From the NCBI GenBank assembly GCA_018826295.1, contig JAHJZX010000047.1, positions 1 to 64,000 of the forward strand: DNA of 64,000 nt. The letters run 5' to 3'. Position numbers and translations under genes: made by a program. This document shows, piece by piece, positions 1 through 7,566 of this stretch (positions within the stretch are counted from its first letter, which is position 1; each line of letters starts with the position of its first letter). The stretch is from Gammaproteobacteria bacterium (GTDB lineage: Bacteria; Pseudomonadota; Gammaproteobacteria; Enterobacterales; Alteromonadaceae). A model generated the notes under the pieces. That model made no database searches and was not told where the DNA came from. It saw nothing but the letters and a program-made list of their open reading frames with translations.

Positions 1-1117
1 TGCCTCTAGAAAGAATTTTATATACCGCGAAAGTACCTGGTGCGATACGCCCCCTAATTACATCTCCGTGACCTGCAACATTACTTTCTGAAAGTTGCTG
101 CTCAGGCGTTGCGATAATTTCTAACTCCAACTCATAATCCCCAGAGCCAGCCTCGCCCCTAATTACCAAAAAGTGCTCCCCTCGCTCTTCTGTGCCAAAC
201 TCCCACATATCATCACGCTTTGTCTCTATGCGATCCCAAGTAAGGCGTTTCTTTGCCGGATTTTGATATTCAACGACAAACTGCACAGGGTCGCTTTGTT
301 TTTTACTATGCAATCGATACGCCGTGTTACCGCGCGATAATATGGTAAACGTCTCTGTAGCCCCATTTGCTATCTTGCCTTTAAAGATTTGCTTACCTTC
401 ATTTTTTGACACAAGCGGAATTGCTGTTTCAGATACAGAAGCGGGTGACGAAGTTTTAGCAGGCGATGGTGTTTCAGTCGTATCCATATTCAGGGCAATT
501 TGTTCTTTCTCTGTCGCGTATGATTTAACTACTGAACGAGACGTATCTGCGATGGTATCCATCCGCAGCACCTTGCCAATATCATCGGTTACCGATAACA
601 GCATTCCTATTGGATAACTGCCAACTGTGACAATGCCTCCACTCATGCCCTTAGTGATCTTCTGACTGGGGTGATTTAAACGGATAGTAAAAAATGAGTG
701 CAGCTCTTTATCAATAATATCAACATCGTAGCTAACCAGCCGACCGTTATTCAACCGCACCTGCAGCTCGCCTTTATCTATTACTTCTAAAATAGTGTTA
801 ACCCGCTCGCCCTGATCTTTCCAGCTGCTTTCCTGACAAGCAGACACGGCATTTGCTGGAAGTTTGAGTAAGGCGAGATCTTGCGGATAGGTGGTAATTA
901 GTTGTGCTTTAATACGCTTTTCAAGCCGTGTACTGACCAAAAAGTCACTGGCCCGGCCTACAACATGAGAGGGCGTGTACACCAGACACTCGCCACCAAT
1001 CGGGCGTAAAATTCCCTGACCTTCTTCATTGTGAGTTTCAATATAAACATCTGATGCGAGTGCAAAGAAGCTTGCAACGCTGAAACTAGTTATCAAGACT
1101 AATTTAAGAAAATTCAT
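1..1117 (-). CDS. Exported trypsin-like serine protease (C-terminus beyond the window)
   Basis: An open frame starts at ATG 1117 and continues without a stop past base 1, so at least 372 residues are encoded and the C-terminus is missing. The N-terminus is a typical signal peptide (MNFLKLVLITSFSVAS, then FALAS). A chymotrypsin-fold triad is visible: His in YTPSHVVG (about residue 47), Asp in the DLALLKL motif (about 83), and Ser in KGMSGGIV (about 164), so the protease domain looks catalytically complete. A Ser/Thr/Pro-rich linker follows, then a beta-rich region resembling pre-peptidase C-terminal or other secreted accessory modules; that part is inference. The start overlaps the stop of the upstream membrane-protein gene by four bases (ATGA), which implies translational coupling. 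The substrate is unknown; a periplasmic or secreted role is inferred from the signal peptide. Confidence 0.8.
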   Translation of the reverse strand, partial: MNFLKLVLITSFSVASFFALASDVYIETHNEEGQGILRPIGGECLVYTPSHVVGRASDFLVSTRLEKRIKAQLITTYPQDLALLKLPANAVSACQESSWKDQGERVNTILEVIDKGELQVRLNNGRLVSYDVDIIDKELHSFFTIRLNHPSQKITKGMSGGIVTVGSYPIGMLLSVTDDIGKVLRMDTIADTSRSVVKSYATEKEQIALNMDTTETPSPAKTSSPASVSETAIPLVSKNEGKQIFKGKIANGATETFTILSRGNTAYRLHSKKQSDPVQFVVEYQNPAKKRLTWDRIETKRDDMWEFGTEERGEHFLVIRGEAGSGDYELELEIIATPEQQLSESNVAGHGDVIRGRIAPGTFAVYKILSRG

Positions 1118-2076
1118 GGTTCTTTTTTCCTTTTTCTTACTATCCATTTTTCACCCGGGGCGGGCACAGCACCAGAAAATAACGCCAAACGAAACAAGGT
1201 TGTGATGCCAAAACCAATAAACTGTAAAAACACAAAAGAAATTGATAAGGCAAAGGCCAGCTCACTGTCACTGGTTACACGGTCAATAAATGAGGGCGAT
1301 ACAGATTCTGCAGTCGGCGCATAGAGATGCTGAAGTTTTACTACACTTCCCTGTTGCGAGAACACACCAGTTAAACCGCTGTTTTCGTGCTGGGCTCTGA
1401 TAACACCTTCAGCCTGATTCAACAACACCGTGTCACCAGGGCGGACAACTTGTGGAGAAAGCGTCAGAGGAGATTTGCTAAATGTTGTTTTGTCTTGTAT
1501 CACAATTTGTCCACTGTTAACCAATGGATAGTAGTCGTCAGACGCATCGCTTAGCACCCTGCCTACTTGCAAAGCGCCCACTACCTTCATTGAAAAAACA
1601 GGGTTGTCTTCATTCAAGATAATGCTAAATACGGCTTTAGTACCCAGCTTACAGCGTTCAAACTGATTAACGAGTGTACCCAAACTTTGCGAGTCAGGAT
1701 TCAGTGTCACCGCCGTTAGCTTTAATGCGCTGGTGCTTTTTCGTTCGATTAATATTTTGACATCGCGTTTAAAACGGATGGTGGCATTGTCGTATAATTT
1801 ACCAGTTTGCGTGCTCTTACATTGTTGTAGCTGAGAAGTGAAGTTACGTAATAGCACGCCAGGCGAATTATTTGCCGATATAACGTATTCGAATGCTTCT
1901 GAAATGACATCAACATTATAAACAGTATCATCATCAAGCTTTTTGAACGCTGATAATGCGGCAAGATAGATCACCGTAATACTTGCTAATACAAACAGAA
2001 TAAAAAGGGTGATTAAAGGCTTGGTAAGGCGTTTTACAGTAATGATGCTGAATACTTTTTGTTCAATCGGCTCCAT
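1114..2076 (-). CDS. Membrane-anchored protein with large periplasmic domain, unknown function
   Basis: This 320-aa protein is not recognised. It has one hydrophobic helix near the N-terminus (about residues 19-41, PLITLFILFVLASITVIYLA) and a second near the C-terminus (about 273-300), with a basic tail (VRKRKKEP). The roughly 230 residues between them should lie in the periplasm. They contain isolated cysteines (QQCKST, ERCKLG) that could form a disulphide, and a segment rich in short beta-like stretches. It is the middle gene of a tight three-gene unit: its ATG overlaps the upstream stop by one base and its stop overlaps the protease start by four. The arrangement suggests a membrane partner or anchor for the trypsin-like protease, which is an inference from position only. 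Confidence 0.7.
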   Translation of the reverse strand: MEPIEQKVFSIITVKRLTKPLITLFILFVLASITVIYLAALSAFKKLDDDTVYNVDVISEAFEYVISANNSPGVLLRNFTSQLQQCKSTQTGKLYDNATIRFKRDVKILIERKSTSALKLTAVTLNPDSQSLGTLVNQFERCKLGTKAVFSIILNEDNPVFSMKVVGALQVGRVLSDASDDYYPLVNSGQIVIQDKTTFSKSPLTLSPQVVRPGDTVLLNQAEGVIRAQHENSGLTGVFSQQGSVVKLQHLYAPTAESVSPSFIDRVTSDSELAFALSISFVFLQFIGFGITTLFRLALFSGAVPAPGEKWIVRKRKKEP

Positions 2077-2762
2077 TAACTGCCGCTCCAGATCAGAAAC
2101 TTCTTACCAATTCCGTCCGGAGTTGTGTTGATAATAACTAGTGCAGGCTGAGCTGCACCATGCAACGAGAAATCACATCTATGGTTATACGCTCTGGTGA
2201 GCTTATTTTCTATTTCGACGCAACGCCCAACAACAGTTTCGCCTGCTGTATTTTTGTATGAATATTCCGGTTTAAAACCTGCACTATTTATAAAAATGCT
2301 GCGCGCATTACCTTCCGGCGCGCCCCATGATGAGGGAAATACCTCCTGAATGTAATAGCCAAATTTATCTTCGCTGTCCGAGTAAATATAGGCAACCAAT
2401 TCTTCCGCTGCATAAGCTTGCAAGTCTTGTTTAAACTTACTTGGAAACTGTACCTGAATCCATCCAGCCTGCGCCATTGAATGGGTCAATTCCATTTCTG
2501 CGGCATATTTACCATCAATACTGGATATTGAAGCATTTACAAGGCGCTGTTCCGGTATTACGTAAATGTATAACGCATCTGCTGACGCATAAGGTAACTG
2601 CCCAGACACCAGATATGACGCCATTACCGTTCCGCTGACAGATACGCTTGCGGACAGATCTTCATCGAAGGAAGTAATCTGATAGCTTGTTTGTTGTGCA
2701 AGAGATTGGCTGGCAAAAAAGAACAAACAAGCAGACACCGCTCTGCGGACATTAAGCACCAT
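2076..2762 (-). CDS. Exported hypothetical protein, first gene of protease operon
   Basis: This 228-aa protein starts with a signal peptide (VRRAVSACLFFFASQSLAQQ, cleavage likely after SLA). The mature part is not recognised. It contains a pair of cysteines late in the chain (GRCVEIEN, HRCDFSL) that may form a disulphide, and aromatic-rich segments typical of secreted beta proteins. ATG 2762 has an AGGGATG ribosome-binding site about nine bases upstream, which supports this start. It overlaps the next gene by one base and is probably co-transcribed with the membrane protein and the trypsin-like protease. The 195 bp upstream (2763-2957) hold no gene; the promoter probably lies there. Confidence 0.7.
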   Translation of the reverse strand: MVLNVRRAVSACLFFFASQSLAQQTSYQITSFDEDLSASVSVSGTVMASYLVSGQLPYASADALYIYVIPEQRLVNASISSIDGKYAAEMELTHSMAQAGWIQVQFPSKFKQDLQAYAAEELVAYIYSDSEDKFGYYIQEVFPSSWGAPEGNARSIFINSAGFKPEYSYKNTAGETVVGRCVEIENKLTRAYNHRCDFSLHGAAQPALVIINTTPDGIGKKFLIWSGS

Positions 2763-2957
2763 ATAAATACATCCCTGTGTTTAATTTTCATACAAATATA
2801 AAGTGATTTTTTCAGATGTCAAAACTCTAAGAAGTGATCGGGAGAATAGAAAGCGTTCTTAAATAACCAAAAATGCCGGAATTACGAAATTATTGGGGGC
2901 GGGAATGATAGAGGTCAGAACAAAATTAAACGGCGGCATGCAGATATACCGCGTTAG

Positions 2958-3476
2958 TCAGTGCAACCCTGCTTTAACTAAACCGGTAAACTCCGCTTTG
3001 CTTAAGCCATTAGCGTGAACTGTCAGAATGTATTCGGATACGTTGTGTTTTACTACATACGCCAGACAGCGCTGCGCTTTGCATACGCTGTACAGTGTCC
3101 AGCCTTGTAGTTGTTCGGTGCTTACATCAGATAAATCAAAGCTGTCGTTAATCTCGTCTGCTGTATGACTAAACAACTGCGTGTTATGAGGGCTTAGGTC
3201 ACTCACAGCTTTGAGTTTCAGCACATATTGTGGATATAAGTGCATATCAAAGTCTGCTGGCAACTGCTCAGTCTCGGCCGACAATACTTTGCCGGAAAAC
3301 AGCTGGCCGGACGCTGTCTTTACAGCCAGTTCATCGGCAGCAAATACCGTAGCGCCAGCAATTACCGACGGCGGCAGGGCAATTTTAAAATCAGCACCAA
3401 AAGACAATGTTGTATCAGCCTGCGCACCACAAGCTACTAAGATGCCTGACAGGATAAACGCGGATAGTTTTTGCAT
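2958..3476 (-). CDS. Small exported protein or lipoprotein, unknown function
   Basis: A 172-aa protein. The frame is open further upstream to 3509, but ATG 3476 is preferred: it is preceded by AGGGAG at a good distance and gives a clean signal sequence (MQKLSAFILSGILVACGAQA). That sequence contains LVAC, which fits a lipobox, so the protein may be a lipoprotein; cleavage by signal peptidase I after AQA is the alternative. The mature part begins with DTTLSFGADFKIALPPS. It holds a Cys pair (SVCKAQRCLAYVV) likely to form a short disulphide loop. The family is not recognised. It stands alone, with a gap of about 195 bp on each side, and a terminator-like hairpin lies further downstream at 3635 only for the neighbouring gene. 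Confidence 0.6.
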   Translation of the reverse strand: MQKLSAFILSGILVACGAQADTTLSFGADFKIALPPSVIAGATVFAADELAVKTASGQLFSGKVLSAETEQLPADFDMHLYPQYVLKLKAVSDLSPHNTQLFSHTADEINDSFDLSDVSTEQLQGWTLYSVCKAQRCLAYVVKHNVSEYILTVHANGLSKAEFTGLVKAGLH

Positions 3477-3634
3477 ACACAGCTCCCTGTTACAAAGCAG
3501 GCGCGACAACCTCTACTTAACCATTATTCGTCAATAAAATCATCCCAGGTTAAAAGCCAACAACTAATCCTGCCTTAAAACCACCAATAGAAACATGCAA
3601 CGTTAACTGGGGCGGCGTTGCATATAAGGTTGTG

Positions 3635-3655
3635 AAAACCCGGTTAGCCCGGGTT
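3635..3655 (-). terminator. Probable rho-independent terminator of the DUF1566 gene region
   Basis: Read on the minus strand, AACCCGG and CCGGGTT form a 7-bp stem with a five-base loop and are followed by TT. It lies about 20 bp beyond the stop at 3674. The U-tract is short, so efficiency is uncertain. Confidence 0.5.
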
Positions 3656-3673
3656 GCTAAGTTGTAGGGTATC

Positions 3674-4234
3674 TCATTCGCTGGAGCGTACTAACCTTAC
3701 TCTTCCCAGGCCGTAAACTTTATTGTCATAGTAAACACTACCGTCTTCGAAGCTCACACGCCAGGCACTGCCGGTAGATTCTTCGTGTGATGTTGCAGAC
3801 CAATACCAGTCTTTCGCTGTGGCAGGAAATGCTTCTGTATTTATAGTAGGCTGTTCAGGTTCGCCGAGGCACTGAGCATTGGTGCGGTTAATATATTCGT
3901 CTTCAGTCCGCTTGTCTGGCTGGCGCTCCCCTTGGCACTGCACCAAGGTATCCAGCTCTGCTATCGATGGCAAGCGCCAACCTGCTTTAACCAGTTCTAT
4001 CGCTTGCTCTCCCCGGTATCTGGCAGCTTTGCCGTTGCATGCCGAAGCCAGCCAAGTTTGCCCCAGGCTGCACCGTTGCCAGGTAAGACTGGTAACAGTA
4101 TCGGTGATAGTGCCATCGTTATTATCTACATAACGAGCATTAATTAACGTATTGGACTGCGCCGATGACATACTTAACAAACACAGCAGCGTCGCAGCGG
4201 TTACTGAAACAACATTAAACCTCTTGATCATCAT
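3674..4234 (-). CDS. Exported DUF1566 (Lcl C-terminal type) domain protein
   Basis: A 186-aa protein with an N-terminal signal peptide (VVSVTAATLLCLLSMSSAQS). The rest matches the DUF1566/Lcl-C pattern: DNNDGTITDTVTSLTWQRC near the start, the WRLPSIAELDTLV motif at about residues 87-100, then YWSATS and a C-terminal VSFEDGSVYY...GRVRLVRS segment. Proteins with this fold are often extracytoplasmic and resemble C-type-lectin-like or formylglycine-generating-enzyme-related folds; a biochemical role is not established. Cysteines in QRC, SAC, VQC and AQC suggest two disulphides. The start at 4234 has AAGGGAT eight bases upstream. The gene is transcribed alone; 181 bp separate it from the protease gene upstream. 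Confidence 0.8.
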   Translation of the reverse strand: MMIKRFNVVSVTAATLLCLLSMSSAQSNTLINARYVDNNDGTITDTVTSLTWQRCSLGQTWLASACNGKAARYRGEQAIELVKAGWRLPSIAELDTLVQCQGERQPDKRTEDEYINRTNAQCLGEPEQPTINTEAFPATAKDWYWSATSHEESTGSAWRVSFEDGSVYYDNKVYGLGRVRLVRSSE

Positions 4235-4359
4235 TAATAAATATCCCTTTTAAAAACTATTAGCGCGTAATTACCCGACTGATTTATATCAGCAAAGCAA
4301 TTACTGAGTGAACTACTATTTTCAGATCACTTTTGTAAGGGTTGCGAAAGACACAAACG

Positions 4360-4388
4360 ACAGCAGCAGAGCCGGGCTCTACTGCTGT
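4360..4388 (-). terminator. Strong hairpin downstream of the subtilisin-like protease gene
   Basis: Two arms of about 14 bases (ACAGCAGCAGAGCC on the plus strand and its near-complement ending CTGCTGT) pair with one mismatch and almost no loop. It lies 28 bp past the protease stop. Minus-strand sequence after it is only moderately T-rich, so it may act as a terminator or as an mRNA 3'-end stabiliser. Confidence 0.5.
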
Positions 4389-4415
4389 TATTTAACAAAC
4401 TAACTTACCGCCTTG

Positions 4416-6458
4416 TTAATTGCAGTTACCTAAGTTGGTCCAGACAGCCCAGGGCCCTGAGTTCTGAGCCGGGTTGTTATTCTGCGTCCACCATTTGGCA
4501 CGGTAGCGTACATTTTGGTAACTGACTTGGTCTTCCTTCAGATATACCGCTGCGCTGTTCCATGCTGCTAAGCCACCACAGCCGTTATCCTCGGCGGAAA
4601 CCGTAACGGTTTTACTGCTGACATTGCTGGCACCATCTGCATCGGTTACCGTTAAACTGACATCGTAACTGCCCGCCTGGCTGTAATTGTTTTGCGGATG
4701 TTGTGCTGTCGCCGTGCGGCCGTCGCCAAAATTCCACTGCCAGCTTACAACAACCTGATCATCCGTACTCAGATCTGTAAATTGCACAGCTAAGCCATTA
4801 GCAGCAAAACTGAAGTTAGCTACCGGCGCGGCATTGCCTGCGTCGTCGCAGGGGCCGGTATCACGCCATACATTGCTGAAAACATCCGGCCGGGCGCCGG
4901 TAGACCACCAGGTCGCTTCATACACCCGCTGATTGTAAACAACCCGGTTGCCGGCCTGATACGACGTACTGGCACTCCAGGCTGCTACCCCATTACAGCT
5001 GCCGCCATCACCACCAGAGCTTACCGTGATGCTGCGGCTAGCTGTGCTCTGTAAGCCTTGTTGATCGGCCACCGTTAAACTGACGGTATAACTGCCAGCC
5101 TGAGCATAACTGTGGATCGGGTTTTCTGCTGCCGAGCTATTACCATCGCCAAAATTCCAGCTGCGCGAGATCACGCCCTGATCATCAGTTGAGGTGTCTT
5201 GCAGGCTCACCGTTAAGCCATTAATACTATGGCTAAAGCTGGCAACCGGCGGCTGATTGTCACCGCCGTCACCGCCAAATAAAAATTCGGTATTGGCTAA
5301 CAGATTAACAGTGCCATTTGTACCCGATATTTTACCATTGGCTGCATTAGTGTAGATAGCTTGCGCCACCTGCGCTGGTGTGGCATTAGGGTATTGCTGC
5401 AAATACAGCGCAGAAACACCAGCAACATGCGGGCTGGCCATCGATGTACCGCTAATGGTTCGGCTGGCCGAACTTCCGCCAATCCAGGTAGACAAGATGT
5501 CTGAACCCGGGGCGAAAATATTGACGCAGCTACCCCAGTTGGAAAAGCTGGAGCGGGCATCTGTGCGTGTAGTAGAGCCAACGGTAATAGCCGCTGCTAC
5601 TCTGGCCGGCGAAATATTACAGGCATTGGTATTATCGTTGCCTGCGGCAACTACAGTAGACACACCACGCTGAATTAATCGGTTGGTGGCCTGATCTAAC
5701 GCCGCCGAGACACCGCCTCCCAAACTCATATTGGCTACGGCTGGCAGTACCGCATTGGCAGCCACCCAATCAATGCCCTGCACTATCGCGGTACTGGTGG
5801 TTTCACCACTACAACCAAACACTTTTACCGAGTGCAGCCGGACCTGTTTGGCGACACCATAAGTGCTGGCCCCGATAGTACCGGCAACATGAGTACCGTG
5901 GCCGTTACAATCTTGCGCATCATTACCAATAGTTGTAACGACCTGACCGATACGGCCGCTAAACTGACTATGGCTGGTGTTAATTCCGGTATCAATGACA
6001 TAGGCATTCACCCCTGCACCGGTAAGATCGTAACGATACACACTGTTAAGTGGCTGATTTTGCTGATCAAGCCTGTCCAGCCCCCAGGGTGCATTGTTTT
6101 GCTGCGCGGTTAAACTTATTCTTTGTACCGGCTCAATGTAATCCACTTCATCTTGCGCCAACAGCCAATTGACACCGCTGTCATCTGTGGCAATAGCAAA
6201 GCCTTTTAAGGCGTGGTTAAACTCAGCCTCTATAGTGCCTTGCGTCATAATTTTAAAATTGCTTGCCATCTGAGTTACGTAATTCGTTCCCAGCGTCTGA
6301 TACTGCCCACTATTTTCTTTCAATACCACTATGTATTTGTCTGGCACCACCTTGGCTGACGGGGCTTGCAACAAGGTAGCCTGGGCAAAAGCAAAGTGAC
6401 TGAATATCAGTCCGCTAAGCGATGCACAGCACAGCATACTTTTTCTTATAGTAAACAT
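4416..6458 (-). CDS. Secreted subtilisin-like (S8) protease with two PKD and two CBM5/12-type modules
   Basis: A 680-aa preproprotein. ATG 6458 is chosen over upstream starts because GAGGAAC precedes it and MFTIRKS opens a good signal peptide ending AFA. Residues about 40-115 form an inhibitor I9-type propeptide. The peptidase domain (about 125-395) has the full triad: Asp156 in VIDTGIN, His187 in NGHGTHVAG, Ser339 in SGTSMASPHVAG, most like the proteinase K/aqualysin branch. The tail repeats a PKD plus chitin-binding-type pair: PKD at about 403-480 and 543-621 (both with WNFGDG), and CBM5/12-like modules at about 488-537 and 627-680 (AAW...Y.. and YEATWW/YRAKWW). The tail suggests binding to chitin or another polymer. 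The adjacent polysaccharide deacetylase fits polymer degradation. The 5' leader holds an AACCGCT/AGCGGTT hairpin at 6501-6525. Confidence 0.93.
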   Translation of the reverse strand: MFTIRKSMLCCASLSGLIFSHFAFAQATLLQAPSAKVVPDKYIVVLKENSGQYQTLGTNYVTQMASNFKIMTQGTIEAEFNHALKGFAIATDDSGVNWLLAQDEVDYIEPVQRISLTAQQNNAPWGLDRLDQQNQPLNSVYRYDLTGAGVNAYVIDTGINTSHSQFSGRIGQVVTTIGNDAQDCNGHGTHVAGTIGASTYGVAKQVRLHSVKVFGCSGETTSTAIVQGIDWVAANAVLPAVANMSLGGGVSAALDQATNRLIQRGVSTVVAAGNDNTNACNISPARVAAAITVGSTTRTDARSSFSNWGSCVNIFAPGSDILSTWIGGSSASRTISGTSMASPHVAGVSALYLQQYPNATPAQVAQAIYTNAANGKISGTNGTVNLLANTEFLFGGDGGDNQPPVASFSHSINGLTVSLQDTSTDDQGVISRSWNFGDGNSSAAENPIHSYAQAGSYTVSLTVADQQGLQSTASRSITVSSGGDGGSCNGVAAWSASTSYQAGNRVVYNQRVYEATWWSTGARPDVFSNVWRDTGPCDDAGNAAPVANFSFAANGLAVQFTDLSTDDQVVVSWQWNFGDGRTATAQHPQNNYSQAGSYDVSLTVTDADGASNVSSKTVTVSAEDNGCGGLAAWNSAAVYLKEDQVSYQNVRYRAKWWTQNNNPAQNSGPWAVWTNLGNCN

Positions 6459-6660
6459 TTTAGTTCCTCGAATTATTATGATTATTGTTGCTTCGGAACG
6501 AACCGCTAAAACGCTTGAAGCGGTTAAATAACTAGTCTGTAACAAAAGCTTCCGCAAGAATTCACAATAGATCGGATATCTCTTAATTAGAGCGTTTTAA
6601 CATATAGAAGTATTAACGTCTTATAGTAAAGATGTTTGGACGTCTTTGTGTATATAAGCT

Positions 6661-6692
6661 GACAACTGTTGCTATCACTGCAACAAGTTGTC
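6661..6692 (-). terminator. Hairpin between deacetylase and protease genes
   Basis: GACAACTGTTGC and GCAACAAGTTGTC form a 12-13-bp stem with one bulge and a seven-base loop. It lies 14 bp past the deacetylase stop and has no clear T-run, so it may be a weak terminator or an mRNA processing structure. Confidence 0.4.
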
Positions 6693-6705
6693 AATAACGG
6701 CTTGG

Positions 6706-7533
6706 CTATGGCTGCAGCGGCTTAGCTGCAGCTTTTTGCTGTGTTTTGACATAACGCATGATATTGATAAAGGTATCAGTCCAGTAAATATCGCGGTTAG
6801 CGGCCAGATAGGCCAGCAATTGGGCGTGGGCTTCCGCAGATACGGTTAAATGATCACCGCCAATGCCATGAAAGGTAAAATTAACCATAGTGCCATAGCG
6901 GGCAGCCTGCTTTACCAGCGCGATAAGCTCGGCCCCACTGCTGCCAACCGGCGCAATAACGTCTACCGCATGCACATTAAAACCAGCCATATCGGCGATA
7001 ATAACCCCAGGTTTGGCCTTTATTGCCACAAAATCATGATATATAAGCGACAAGTATGGCTGGCCGCCGGCCAGCGCATCACCGCAGGGCGCGGTAAAGG
7101 TACGCTCAGTCTGGCCGTCGATTGCGAATAACATGCTGTTGGCCAGCCGGATTTGCTGCACCAGCTGCACTGCGGTTAGCTTATCCAAATCGTTTTCTGC
7201 GGCCACCCAGCTGCGGCCAGGCTTGGCCGCCGAGCACTGATGAAACAGCGTATGGTTGCCCAGCTCATGCCCCAGGGCCGCCGCTTTGCGCCAATCGCTT
7301 AAGCGTGCGGTTAACAGCGGGCTGGATAACTGCAGATAAAAGCTGGCTTTCAGCCCGTAGGCATTAAGCGCTGGTATGGCGACATCCAGTTGTGACGCCA
7401 GCGTATCGTCGTAGGCCAGGCTCACCGCCGCTTTGATACTACCGGGCCAGCTAAAGCTGTGTTTTGCTGCCGCATCGGCAGCCTGCAGCATACTGCTGAG
7501 GCTTAACATAACAATGAGTATCAATCGCGACAT
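6706..7533 (-). CDS. Exported polysaccharide deacetylase (NodB-type) family protein
   Basis: A 275-aa protein with a signal peptide (LILIVMLSLSSMLQAADA). The NodB fold of carbohydrate esterase family 4 is indicated by VSLAYDDT (the TFDDG-like motif 1 with the catalytic/metal Asp pair) at about residues 37-44, and by HELGNHTLFH at about 88-97, which supplies the H-xxx-H metal ligands. Later motifs (MVNFTFHGIGGDH, about 218) provide the C-terminal His. Such enzymes remove N- or O-acetyl groups from chitin oligomers, peptidoglycan or other polysaccharides; the substrate cannot be read from the sequence. ATG 7533 has AAGGTTAG upstream. It lies just downstream of the amidohydrolase-RidA gene (33 bp) on the same strand and may share its transcript. 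Confidence 0.85.
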   Translation of the reverse strand: MSRLILIVMLSLSSMLQAADAAAKHSFSWPGSIKAAVSLAYDDTLASQLDVAIPALNAYGLKASFYLQLSSPLLTARLSDWRKAAALGHELGNHTLFHQCSAAKPGRSWVAAENDLDKLTAVQLVQQIRLANSMLFAIDGQTERTFTAPCGDALAGGQPYLSLIYHDFVAIKAKPGVIIADMAGFNVHAVDVIAPVGSSGAELIALVKQAARYGTMVNFTFHGIGGDHLTVSAEAHAQLLAYLAANRDIYWTDTFINIMRYVKTQQKAAAKPLQP

Positions 7534-7566
7534 AGCTAACCTTTATTATGCTGCGCAGCGCCGCTG

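Noticed and set aside
6459..6557. N-terminal extension of the subtilisin-like protease to 6557.
   Set aside because: The extension has no signal-peptide or domain character, whereas ATG 6458 has a ribosome-binding site and a good signal peptide.
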